NCBI GenBank assembly: GCA_014773175.1 | Contig: VXCM01000476.1 | Location: forward strand, 157,954-221,953 | Length of the DNA: 64,000 nucleotides | Origin: Lucifuga dentata | Lineage: Eukaryota; Chordata; Actinopteri; Ophidiiformes; Bythitidae | Direction of reading: 5' to 3' | Shown: piece after piece, positions 1 through 12,400 of the stretch | How the letters are laid out: every line of letters starts with the position of its first letter | Position numbering within the stretch: the first letter of the stretch is position 1 | Notes under the pieces: model-generated | The model's input: only the letters and a program-made list of their open reading frames with translations | What the model was told of the DNA's origin: nothing | Database searches by the model: none | Translations under genes and position numbers: made by a program

Positions 1-303
1 AACACCTACACACAGTCACACCTGGGAGCAACCCAAAACAACAAGCCTTCTACTGTACTAGAAGGCCAGCATGGTAGAAGGCTGATTGTTTGAGAGAAGC
101 AGGAGTGTTTCTAATTCACTGCAATGTTTTCCCAGAACACAAAGGCGATACAGACTCAGTCACAGCCTCTTTAATGTGAAGGCTGCTGCTGCTACCAGTC
201 AAAGCGCAAAGGAAATCTTTTAGCTTCTGATGACTTCCATTTCTGTATACTAAACATCAGGTAATCTCTCTGTGCTGCTTTTGAAAGACAACAGCAAACG
301 TAC
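1..303 (-). other. med13 intron 7, 5' portion
   Basis: This is intronic sequence downstream (in transcript sense) of the exon 7 donor gtacgt. I see no further coding block of MED13 and no recognisable element in these 303 bases. Confidence 0.85.
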
Positions 304-466
304 TTGTTCTGGGCTCGGTTGATATTGCACTCCTGCCAGACGCGCTCTACCACATGACTGGCTAGCTGGCGTGGAATCTTGCCTCCGTGATGGCTAGTTC
401 TGTCCACACTGAATGCGTCAGAGGATGAAGACAGCCTCACCCACTTCTGGGCCGAGTGAGAGTCCA
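304..466 (-). CDS. med13: med13 coding exon 7
   Basis: 163 bp, residues 338-391 plus two bases. The acceptor is gtcatctccag|TGGAC and the donor is CAGAACAA|gtacgt (phase 2). It encodes (V)[18 protein letters not shown], then [20 protein letters not shown] and [10 protein letters not shown], matching the end of the conserved MED13 N-terminal region. The two leftover bases AA would be completed to lysine by a following G or A, as expected from the family. Exon 8 and later exons lie beyond position 1. Confidence 0.94.
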
Positions 467-3400
467 CTGGAGATGACAGAGCAAAGTTAACCATTGTTTG
501 ACAAAAAAGACCAATGTAGTAATGCTGAGACTGGATGTTACAGACTTCAGGGAGTGTTTATTCCAAGATGTTAGAATGTTACGCTTTCACAGTACCTGTC
601 TGCGCCTCCTCGGGCGATGTGGGAGGGGTGAGGGTCACCAAAGACATGGCGGGCTCTCGCTGGGAAGCAGGCACTTGGTGACCACCCGAGTAGACGGCAG
701 TGCAGTGGGAGGACCCCACAGGGGCCACGACAGGGATATCTGACTGGGGCACCAGCACTAAGCATGCCGGGTACACCATTCGCACACCGCCTAGACACAA
801 AAAAAAACAACAAAAAAAAAACCTCAAAACAAAGCAGGCAACTGTTCATTCGTAACAAGTCCTCATTATATTCAGGTTTAAAAATGTTGATTGGAACATC
901 TTTGCAAATTGGTAAATGCTATAATGAAAATAGTCACAAATGAGGAAGTTTGTGCAATTACCAACAAGAACCTCCACAGAGGCCAGAGAGTCGTCCTCCC
1001 AGTCCATGTCCTCCCCCTTGTCCTCTGACACACCCTCCTTGGAGCTGGGACTGATTGGATAGAACTGGTTCCACTCCTCAATCAGCTTCTGCGTGGGTGG
1101 GTCTGACATCTTGAACGACTGGCCAGTCAGCGTCCCGTTCAGACCGAAGGGACTCAGGATCACTAGTCAGATAGAGAGAGCAAAACAATATCAGTCAGCA
1201 TCCATTGTCTGCAGTTAAAAGAGCAAGCCTGCATCATTCTCACTCATTCTTTTCCAACCTTCTATCACTTCCACATTTTCTTTCCTTCTTCACTTCCTCT
1301 TCTGTTTTTTCCCCAACTTCAATTCTTCATTTTAATTTATTACTACTGTCGTTTCCCTACTTCCTTGCTTCTTCTTTCAGCTTCATCTTTCCTTCATATT
1401 TTTTTTAATTGANCTGTCGTTTCCCTACTTCCTTGCTTCTTCTTTCAGCTTCATCTTTCCTTCATATTTTTTTTAATTGAATTCATATTTCTCCTCCCTA
1501 ATTCCTATCATTCTTCTAATGAAGAATGAAGCCTTCTCAATTCCCCACTTCCATCCTGTCTTTATGCATCCTATCCTCCTTTTTAATTCTTACTTTCTTT
1601 GTACCTTCTCCTATCCTTCCTTAACTTCCTTCCCAGTTTCGGCCCTTCTACTCCTGTTTCTTCATATAATTCTTTGTTGTTTTGATCACTCTTTCAACAA
1701 CACACTTTATTTCATCTTTATCCTCATATGCTTCCTTACTACTGTCATTCTGTCATCTCCAGCCAAATCAGTGGTGCTTTGACCTTTCAAGAAAACCTCT
1801 GGACCCAGCCGGTCCCGGTTGACTCTCCAAATACTTACAGAGCAATACAGACGCCAATTATTGGCAAGCGGTGGCCTCTCAGAGCCCATAAACAGAGTCT
1901 TATAAAAAGGGCCGCTCCTCAGCAAACACACTTCACTGCACAGACATATGGGAGTCATACAGAGAGCCCATCAGTCTGCTTACAGAACAGACCTGCATCC
2001 ATCAGTGAATGCAGATAGGAGCATAAACTTGCATGCATAATGCATACATGTGAGCACACAAACCATATGCATATCAACTTGACATGCATATATACATAAC
2101 CTGTAAGCTTGTTATGCATCCATCCTCTGCCTCTCTGTCTATCATACATTTATATGTGGATAGGGAGCATAAATGATGATATGAGAAGACTGGCTGAAGT
2201 GGGTGTGCGAGTGTGCATTTGTTAATGTCTCTTTCTGCTCGGTTTTTCTGCTGTGTGTCATTACTAGACTGGATGGCTTCTGTCTCCAAGTATTGATCCT
2301 GTGGCTGGGCCAGAAACAGCTTCCAGGATTGGAAAATGGTGGAAGACAATGAATAGAGCAGGAAAAGGAAGATGAGATGCATTAGCAGTCTTTCCGTAGC
2401 AAGAGAGCTCAGCGATCAGGGTGTTTTCAGACAAGAAATGACGGATGGGCTTCATCTCTTAAATCCTCCAAATCTTCAACAAATATTCAGATTCAACAAT
2501 TCCAGAAATTTTAAAGGAAAGATTGACAAGGAGAAGTTGGAAGATAAGAGGTAGGAATTCAAAATAAAACCGAAATGACAGCACTAAGCTAATATTCTTT
2601 ACATTGTTAAATGAACTGGAACAGCACTGTGAAAATGCATTAAAAACACGTTTATTTATCAGCATAAGGACAAAACATGTTGTCCAACTTCTAGGTTCTC
2701 TAAGTATACTTTGAAGGCAAAAATAATTTCTCCGCCATTTCACTTCAACCTACTTACTGGCTCAGTAGAAATGGCTCAACTGAGGAAGAAAACAGATTAT
2801 TTATGTTGTAGTACACAACAACATCCAGCTTTAGCTGATCATTTTAATCTTAATTAAATTCAATCCCACTCCTTTTCTCTTTCGTTTCTGCATTTACCAC
2901 TGGAGAGCCACACATTCATAGTAAAACCTGAGGCCAGTTGGGGGGGGATCAAATTCGGCCCAATTATAAAAAAAANAAAAAAAAAAAAAAAAGTGTTTTC
3001 CCAATCACCAGCCCACTACATCCTTTCCTTTTCTACCCCTACTCCTTCTCTCTCCTTCTGTCTGTGAGTCTATCTCTGGCTCCCTGAAGACATGTCAAAT
3101 GTGCTCAGATCAGTGTAATGGGCTGAGAGTTCATTACATTCACTCTGCGCCCTTTTATGAGGTCACATCCTGGAGAGGTCTGTCTGCTGGAGCACTCTGC
3201 CGCACAGTAAACCAAGCTTGTCAGAGGTGAGGGGGAGAGAAGAGGAGGAGAAAACAGGGGTGAGATGGATGGATGAAGGGGGCTGGAAGTCAGCCCTTCC
3301 TCAGTGCTATGCTTGGCTAGCCAGGAGGAGATAAACTGCGGCAGTGAAAACACACACCTGCGCACTAACACACAATGTGCTTAAAGGAAGAAAAAAAAAA

Positions 3401-6400
3401 AAAAACAGCTCAAACTCATTGCAAAATACTTACGTAGTATTGAAAAATGTGTCATTTGAAAAATGGGTTCTTCAAGGTACCTTCATGGGGCTTGAGGAGT
3501 TTTAAATGTATCTCACTTTGAGATTCTATATGAAGCATTTCAGTAGCTCCAGTGTTATCTCCCATAAGTCAGCAGGACAGTGATACAATTTAATATTGAT
3601 CCAAAATTTAAAAAAATGTCCTCTGAACTAAATTTTATGTAATAAAATCCAAGGTGTCGAGTGTGTCAGTTCGAGGAACTTCATTTAAACATTTTTACAC
3701 AAGAAATTCTGAACTGCCTAAATGGGAACACTGAATTAAGATCATTGATCAAAAAAAATTGTCATGGGCTGATATCTACAAGTTGGTGACTGGGGAACAG
3801 TAACATCAACCTGAGTGAGACGCTAACCCCATCAACATCCCTACAGGAATAACATTCATTAAATTTAATCTATACTGCAAGTTGCAAAAATGGTTTCATA
3901 TATGTCCAAAGCACCAGCCTTTAACTGGGCTTGATATTATTACCTCTCCCCAGGAGAGACAGTTAAGGGGTTGGCTGTACAGGAGTTACTGCGGTGAATG
4001 GAGCAAGTGATCACTGTTATTATTCTGCAGGGGGAATGGAGAGGCAAAGGATGAATTGAGTCTTTCCATCTGACCACAGATGGATGTAAAATAAGAAAAT
4101 GTAAGGTTGTGACGTGAGGATCACTGAGTCACAAGTCTCACATTTTCAATTTAACATTAATTCTTTAAAAAAGCATATGATATTAAAATATGCAAGTAAG
4201 CATGCTATCAAACTCCGGTGCATGTGGCATTTTGCTGTGAAGCCACAGAAGAGTTCTGTTCATGTGACAATCTCAATAAAGCTCATTTCACACCACAGGA
4301 ACCTTTCAGCAACTCAGGAACTCTCCTTCACACCAAGGGCTATACATTATAGTTCTTGTCATTATGTTCATCACATCTACAAGACCAACATTGCTGAATG
4401 GTCAGACACAAGCCTCCCCAGGTGGACAAATATTTGTCTTCAGCTTGTTTTTGTACACAATGGGGAAAAAAAGATCCTCCTACATTTATCGGAACTCTGA
4501 ATTGCTCATAACACAAATCAGCACTGAGAAAAATTAAAGCATAAAACAAGACTGTCAGCACGAGAGACTTTGTAATGTTTCTGCTGGCGACATTAAACAA
4601 TAGCACGGTCCCTTGCCAGAAGGTAAACTGTGTGTTTTTGTTGTGAAATGATGCAGCTGTCACACTTTAGATGTCACTTGCTCTATTTTCCTTAAGCTTC
4701 ATGGTGCTTGAGGCGCTGTGTGAATGCAGACAAGGAACTTGCTGAAGAAACCGCATAGTTCCACTCCGAGTAGCTCCATGTGAAGCTGTTCACAAATTCG
4801 TTCCAAACCTTTGGTCTGAAAATGCCTTGAGTGCTCCACTAGAGTTTGAATGATTGAAAAAAAGGCAGAAATGTACAGACTGAGTACAGCTAATAAAGAC
4901 AGCAACATGACACATTTATTATAATTGTATGAAAGAATTTAAATGTGATATTTTTTTTGCAGAAAGTCAAATGTTTCCTCCCATAAGCAAATTATATATC
5001 ATAGTTGTTACACTTTTACACTTCGGTCTCAGCTCTCCGTTTTAGTATCACAGCAAGCTATAATAGTTTTGTAATTATATACTCTTTGGGTTGATTGGGG
5101 NGGGGGGGATGAATAAAGAACCAATGATGAAATATCAGAGCCACAGATGTGTATAACTTCACTATACTATAATTTAAAAGGAATATAATGGACTTTTATT
5201 TTTTTTTTAAATGGGCTTCATGCCAATATGTAATAAAACACAACCTGACACAACGTTGCATGTGCATTATCTTGGCAACAGCTCCCAACACAGAACACGC
5301 AGCATACTAATAGAGTTCATTTGAAACGGTACTTTCCCACAGGCAAGCTGTGTATTTTATATTTCTAAGAAAATATGAAAGTATGATTTGGACTATTTGG
5401 AAACGCATTTTATTGAAGTCTGGGTTGACTGAATTCACCTCACATCACCTCCTCGGGGTACCAGATTCTGGTACATTATTTAACACCCTGAGTAAAGTTG
5501 TTTTTAGCCAAATAGCATCACTGATATCTGAGGATGAATCTACATGTTCAGCAGACACATAATGTATTCCACGTATCATTGCAAGTGGTAGTTGTGGATT
5601 TTTAGGAGACGTGCCATGGCTGCATACAACTCTTGTCTACTTTAAATTTAAGGCTCAGACAGACATTAGACTTTAAAGAGAATCTTTGTCATTTGTCTGT
5701 CTACATTTGATATCTCCACCTCACCTGTGATGGACCAACGGCCAGTGCTTATTCCGTCTTATATTATCTTCCTTATCTTATATTCCTCCATCTTATTCCA
5801 TCTTTTTTTTTAAACTTCTTTTTATTGCTAAATAAACTATAGCCACTATCAACTCCTCTCTCTGTCAAGCGTGAGCCTCTTTTACCGCCGCCTCTGGTTA
5901 CACTGTTATTGCATGAACAGGGTTGATTTCCTATGATTTTCAAGGGCTAATTTCTTTAAGAGGAAATTACACATAATGGGGGGGGNTCAGCTAAAAAACC
6001 CTGCAGCTACCAGTTATTGGCTGATATGACCTGTACTGTATCTAAAAAGAAACTGCATGATATACATATTTTATAAAATATGTATATCATGCATTTAGTT
6101 TATGTATTTTATAAAACGCTTTTTTCTTTTTTTTTTTTTTTAAAGGTATATTTAGCCCTTATTTTCTTGTTGAAATGTAGCAAGTTTGATCGACTTGAAT
6201 TAGTAGTATTTTAAGATTTAGATCTAATTATTTGTAACATTTAATTTGTAATTTTAATATCCATAAACTGTATTGTAATCGGACACCTTTCACTTTCAAA
6301 TATCGATATCGGCCTCAAACGACCCTGTCGCTGGGGCAGAGCTGGTTGTAATGTTCCAGGGTGTAGTGCAGAACCCACCTTGGAAGGGGCTGGAGGCCTG

Positions 6401-8805
6401 CTGAGCCAGTGTGAGGTGCTCCTCAGTCAGATGGTAGACAGGCTGGTGCTGGTTGATCTCCACGCTGGTGCACACGTTGCTCTCGCCATGTAAGAAGAAG
6501 GTGAAGGCGCAGGAGAGGTGCTCGCTGTCAGACAGAGACACAGAGACCCGAGAGATGAGTCATTCGGGATCACGTCAAGTTAATATGCACCTCTGAAAGG
6601 ATGCTCGCAGTGAGTAACTGCAACAAAGTGGAAGAGGAGAAGTGAGTGCTGAGAATGACAATAAAATCACATGCTTGTATTTTTTTTTATTTATTTTTTT
6701 GTCAAAGGCTACAATAGAATCTCCTCTAACTCATATGAGCCTCAAAACTGACTGGTTCTTGATAGAAATGATAAAGCCTCAGATGGATACACGGAAGGAA
6801 CGAAAGATGCTACAAATCTCTGCAACCTATAGTGATGCAAAGAAGCCTTATATGTCTATATCGCACTGTTGTGTTGGATGGAGAACTCTACATTCTGGTT
6901 TCACTGAAGTCGAGTGTGTCCTTCCAGTGTTTCAGGGTTCTACAGACATATGAATGAGAAATATTTGTGATTAGAGACTCCATTAGCCTGTAAAGAGGTC
7001 AGGATGCAAGTGATTCACATAGCAGTGCTGACAGAGGTGTGTGTGTGTGTGTGTTTCTGTCTGTGTAGTGTTGATTGCACTGTGTGTAAAACAAAGGGGC
7101 AAGCCCTGACTTACCCTGGCATTCTAGTCAATAAGCTCAACTACAACAGTAACTCTCTCTCTTTCTCACACACACACACCAGCTCTTATGCTTACAACAA
7201 TGCCTGCCTGTGCCAGTCTGACTTCAACTGCACACAGCAGAAGTGGCAAGTTGAAGTAGAAAAGGAAAGTTAGGACAAGGCAGACGGAAAGAGAGAGAGG
7301 GATAGAAGGACAAAATACAGGGAGGGTTATTGTCTCCGGGCTTTCTCTCGCTTTCAGACCAGTCTTGTCTAAAACACACACACACAAATGTAGACAGCCA
7401 GAGACAGTGCAACTGACGGATGACCAAATGAAAGTGGACGCAGTGAATCTGGAAGTGGATCAAAGAGGGGCTGCCTCCTGTGAGGATTTGGTTAAGCAAA
7501 TATCAGTCTTCTCTCCCCCCCTATCTGTCTCTCTCTCTGGCACACCTACTCTGCAGAGGATTAAAGAAAAAGAAAGAGTGCAGAGAGGGCTAGAGAGAGA
7601 GAGAGAGGGGAGGGGGGAAGAGAGCGAGACTTCAATAATATAATACCACCTATGTAGTGGAGAGGTGCCCTAAGCCCCCTCAGAGCTTAACATTCATCTT
7701 ACACATCCTTTTTCTGTGAAAACAAGGTGGTGCCAACATCACTATTTAATCAATGGCTATGAGTGTATGATGTTCATATTCTATAGCTGGTAGCTAAAAG
7801 GCTAATGAAAGCGAGTCAGAGCAAATAAGAGGGAGTTACATACCCTCAGCCGTGTTACCAAAATAAATATGCTGGTTTAGGTCTTCTGCAGTCACTCCAG
7901 TGGGATCTTAATGACAATGTTTTGCTGTTACCACCAAAAATAAAGAATTCTGTGCAGAACATCTGGTAATATTTAAGTTCCTATTAAACTGGTCTTCATG
8001 TTCTCTGGCATGTACTGTGCCATAGGCTGGAACTGATTTATCATTTTCTGAGGTAATTATTATGTAAAGTAATAATAAATTCATTCCATCTCTGCCACAA
8101 AGATAAGAAGTAATTTAATCTCTTTAAACTGACAGAGGAAAATTTAGGCAATGAGTCAATACGCTAAAGTGACTGAGGCCCACTCGTCTAAAATCTAAGA
8201 ATACTAGCTCATCTTCCCCTGTCAAACATTTCATTCATTTATTTCAATAAAAAAAATAATAATTAAAATATCCTATGGATGACTATAGACTATGGATGGT
8301 ATTTGCTGGGTTTGCTATTTTTATTTTGCATACAAGGCCCAAGTTCAACTAAGTAAAACATGTTCATCATTTTTAAATCAAGAAATTAACTTAACCGTGA
8401 TTTTAAATGTGAGCTACAGGCCAAACCAGAACCATCCTGTGATTCGGTATCGCTCGGAGTGGGAATCATAACCATAATAAAAATATTTTATCTATTACTG
8501 TCTAGATGCCAATATCTTATCATGATCAATTTCCCAAAGGGAAAAGACAGGATAAAAGAGAAAATGCCAGTGGCGTGGTAAGAGCAGTCGTCTCATCAGG
8601 AGCAGAGGGAGGAAAGGAAGCGGAAGCACTAACCACTTGGTAAGTAGCCGGTTGATGATTAAAAAAAAACAAAAAACACACAACTGGGGAATTAGGCCAC
8701 ATGTTGGCATAGAGAAAGTGAATACACCTTTGTTTGGGAGGTGTGACACGACTGCTCCGGTGCTGAGGCAGTAAATTCCGCTACACTCCTCTGACGCGGC
8801 TGTGC

Positions 8806-8838
<33 letters not shown>

Positions 8839-9189
8839 GTGTAAAACAACCTCCAGTGCAGCAGCAGGGCACGTGGGAGGGGTGTGGGTGTGGAATGGTA
8901 GACAGGCATGTGCCTCATCACCACAGCATGGAGCTGAAAGGACGCAGGTCTGGACTGTGATGGACCTGAATGAGAGACAGTCTAGCAAAGCCACAGGCTG
9001 ACATGAGGCACCATAAAAAGAATAAACCATGTCTCGGGGAGACGAGCCTCCTGGCCTCCGTGCTGTGTCGTCACATGAACCTTTAACTTGTCCAGCAGGC
9101 CTTGCTGATATTAGCTCGGTGTATTACTGTGTGCGCAGGGTGCAAAAGACAGGAAACGCTGAGGAAAGGACAGCAAGAGAGAGAGAGAN

Positions 9190-9232
<43 letters not shown>

Positions 9233-9341
9233 GAGCACAACCGAGAGAGACAAGGTGTGTGTGTGTTGGAGCATTTTGCAGACATCAACAGAACTGCAGT
9301 CTGCCATTCTCCTATAACACACACAAGTCTTCCTGACACTA

Positions 9342-9412
<71 letters not shown>

Positions 9413-12400
9413 AGCTTAAGGTAGAGGGCTGCCATCTGTGGCTCAGCAGGCAGAAGCCAAACATGCACCAAAATAACACAAACACAATATCAAAGCAGGT
9501 TGGTGTGTATTCTATGAATGCGATCGTACAGATTGCTCCGTCAGTGTCAGCTGATTGCTTAAGAAGATTAACAGACATTCCAGCTGTTCTCGTGCCGAAG
9601 AATTTTTTTCCCCCCCTGAATGTCAGTGAACACAGTAAGGACTCGGCTGTAGCTCGTTCCACACAACATGTGACTTAATTACTCTTTGTTCAGTTTTATT
9701 CGGCGCAGATCAATTTGCAGTCGCGAGGTAAGGCGAGTTTTATTGGCCTTATTGAACACTTGCATCGCTGAGTTGTGGATCCTGACAGACGGGCGGCCCT
9801 CGTGTCAACAGGTGCTTGGCCAAGTAAACACAAAAGCGTCAACAGCAACACGATGTGTTTCATCACCACTGTGTCACTCACTGACATGCACACACCCCAA
9901 AACACAACAACAACTGCACTTATTATAGGTTGTGGTGTGGTCGAAGTGTAGCACAATCCTATTTGGGCCAGGAGTGTCCACAACTCTGTCCGCATGTCTC
10001 TCTCCCTCTCTCACATACGCACGCACACACACACATACAGCATTGTGCAAAATCCAATTCTACAAACATCCACAGCCTGCTGCTACAGCAAACATAACTA
10101 CACACACCCCAGCATGTGGGTAACACATATACTGGCAAACAGCAGCTGGTAAACACAGCAGGAATGTGTGTGCATGTGTATGTGTGTGTGTGTGTGGTAT
10201 CTAGGATGAGGTGAGCAGGTCATGTGGAGGCATCTGTAAGCTGACACATGCAGGTCTGTCAGCTATCAGCTCTGAACTTTTAAACTAAATAAAACCTGGG
10301 CGCGCATTTGTTTTTAGCTAAGATTTAATTTTTAAAAAATCACCTATTATATGGGAAAAATCAAAACAGGTATCCCCATGACACTTTCTTAATGTCCTAT
10401 CTTCAAATATGAGCATAATGACATAATGATTTCCTTTGAAAACTCCTTGTTTTGTGAAGGAGTGAAACCCCTTCAGGAATTGCTGAGGGTCTCTGATCCA
10501 TGAAACACTGGTCTGTTGTTGTTGAACCTGCTTCAGGACTTTCAGAAAGTTGTCTCCTGCACAGCGAGATGCTGCTTACACTTCAGAAAAGATTAAAAGC
10601 CAAAGCCAAAGCCAACATTTTATCGCTGAAATCTGTGTGTGTAATTCAAACATCACCTGTCACTGAGCAGGAGCTAATGGCTACAGAAATCCTTCTCAAA
10701 AGGGTTAAACAATCCTAAATGTGTTCGTCCATCTAGTAGCAGAAGGATTAAAGGACCATACCATCCATTTTTCATGTTTGAGCCTAATATATTCAATTCT
10801 CATACACATAAGGTTACTGACAATCATTTCCCAAAGCATACTACTGGAATNCTAATATATTCAATTCTCATACACATAAGGTTACTGACAATCATTTCCC
10901 AAAGCATACTACTGGAATGGTGAATTTAAAAAAAAATTTCTACCTTCCAGACCACCGTTGGTTTCAGTTTCTTCTGGTAAGCTATTAAAATCAACTTGTT
11001 GATATTTGAAACGTTCTTGGGATAGGTAATCCATCATTGTGAACAAGATGTGTATTCAGGTTTTTTAGAAGTTACATAATTTTAGCGTTTAAGTGCAGTA
11101 AAAAGCACAGAGTGAATGTATGTCTCCACTGGGGAATATAGTCCCAAAAGAAGAACTACATTTATTGAAAAATTTAAATGACCGTGAATTCATAAGGCTG
11201 CGTAGTTATTAGCAGGTGAAACATAAATTTTTAAGGTGGGTGTATCGCTTGAATATTTAATTTTGAAAGATTAAGAGATTTTGCAAAATATCAGGAAAGC
11301 TGAAATACCCTTTTGGGAAATGGTTGTCAGTAACCTTACATGTATGAAAACTGAATATATTAGGCTCAAATATGCAAAATGGGTGGCATGGTCATTTAAG
11401 TGCAAAGTTAAAGGACCATAAAGGTGATTTTGCATGTTTGAGCCCATTAAGTACAACCCACATACATGTTACACGACTGTCAACCCTTTTCCAAAACATA
11501 CTGGAGCAGTAAATTTTTGAATTGTTTTTCCTCCCTTCCATGCTTACAGTTCATTCTAGTAACTTATAAAGTTACTAGAATGAATCAACTTATAAAGGCT
11601 TGAAACATGCATGTGATAAGTAATCCATCAAACCAAACATTGTTCTTATTTTTTTGTCCACGACAAAATCAGTCCAAGATGGAGCTGCGCAGAAGAAAAT
11701 GTATGTCTCCGCCAGGGAATATAATCCAGGGAATAAAATGACTGTCTTCTGCTTTCGGAAGTACGTGTCGTGGCAAATCATTGAATTTTAAGGTTGCAAA
11801 ATTAATATTCACCTGAACATTTGATTTAGAAAGATTAGGGGATGTAGCAAAATAACAGGAAAAGAAAAATATGGTTCTATGTTTTGGAAAATATTTTTTG
11901 CAGTAACATAATGTGTGTGAATGTGTGTGTGGGGGTAGTATTTATTGGCTTTAAACATGCAAAATCACAGATACAGTATGGTTCTTTAACATAACAGAAA
12001 GTAAACATGATACAGCTGCAGCAAATCCAAATTGCTTTCTTCAAACAAACCCCAAAATAACTAGATACTTGTCAGATTTCTTGTTTGTTATATACATATA
12101 TTTGTCACATTTCATTTTTATTGTATCTGTGTATCATTCTGTTCTGTCGTGTTGAGACGATATTTAAAGCAGAGGAGTCCATTGCAACCTCCAACAAGCT
12201 CCTTCGTTCACCTTTCTTCTCTTCCTCCACCTGAACTCTTACTTCTCTCTCTTCATCTATTAAGTGACAAATAGACTGGGACAGCTCTCTGAACCACTCT
12301 CCTTTTCCTCTCCTCACTTCCACAGAGTGCAAGCTCACTCAACTCGTACGCCACTGCGGCGGTCCACAGAGGCACTCCCTACTTCACTTCCAAAGCAAAT

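Larger units (their letters stand above)
1163..6378 (-). other. med13 intron 4 (5.2 kb)
   Basis: Donor gtgggt, acceptor tgactag. No coding exon was recognised. Contents are a 67-bp duplication around an N at 1413, homopolymer runs with Ns at 2976, 5101 and 5986, and a 40-bp perfect palindrome at 6054-6093. Open frames here are short and match no family I know. Confidence 0.85.

Noticed and set aside
4114..4500. 128-residue open frame on the plus strand in intron 4
   Set aside because: No domain, no recognisable similarity and no supporting context. Treated as chance.
9029..9662. Overlapping open frames on both strands
   Set aside because: They are translations of GA, CT and CA microsatellites (Arg-Glu, Ser-Leu, Thr-His, Cys-Val runs).
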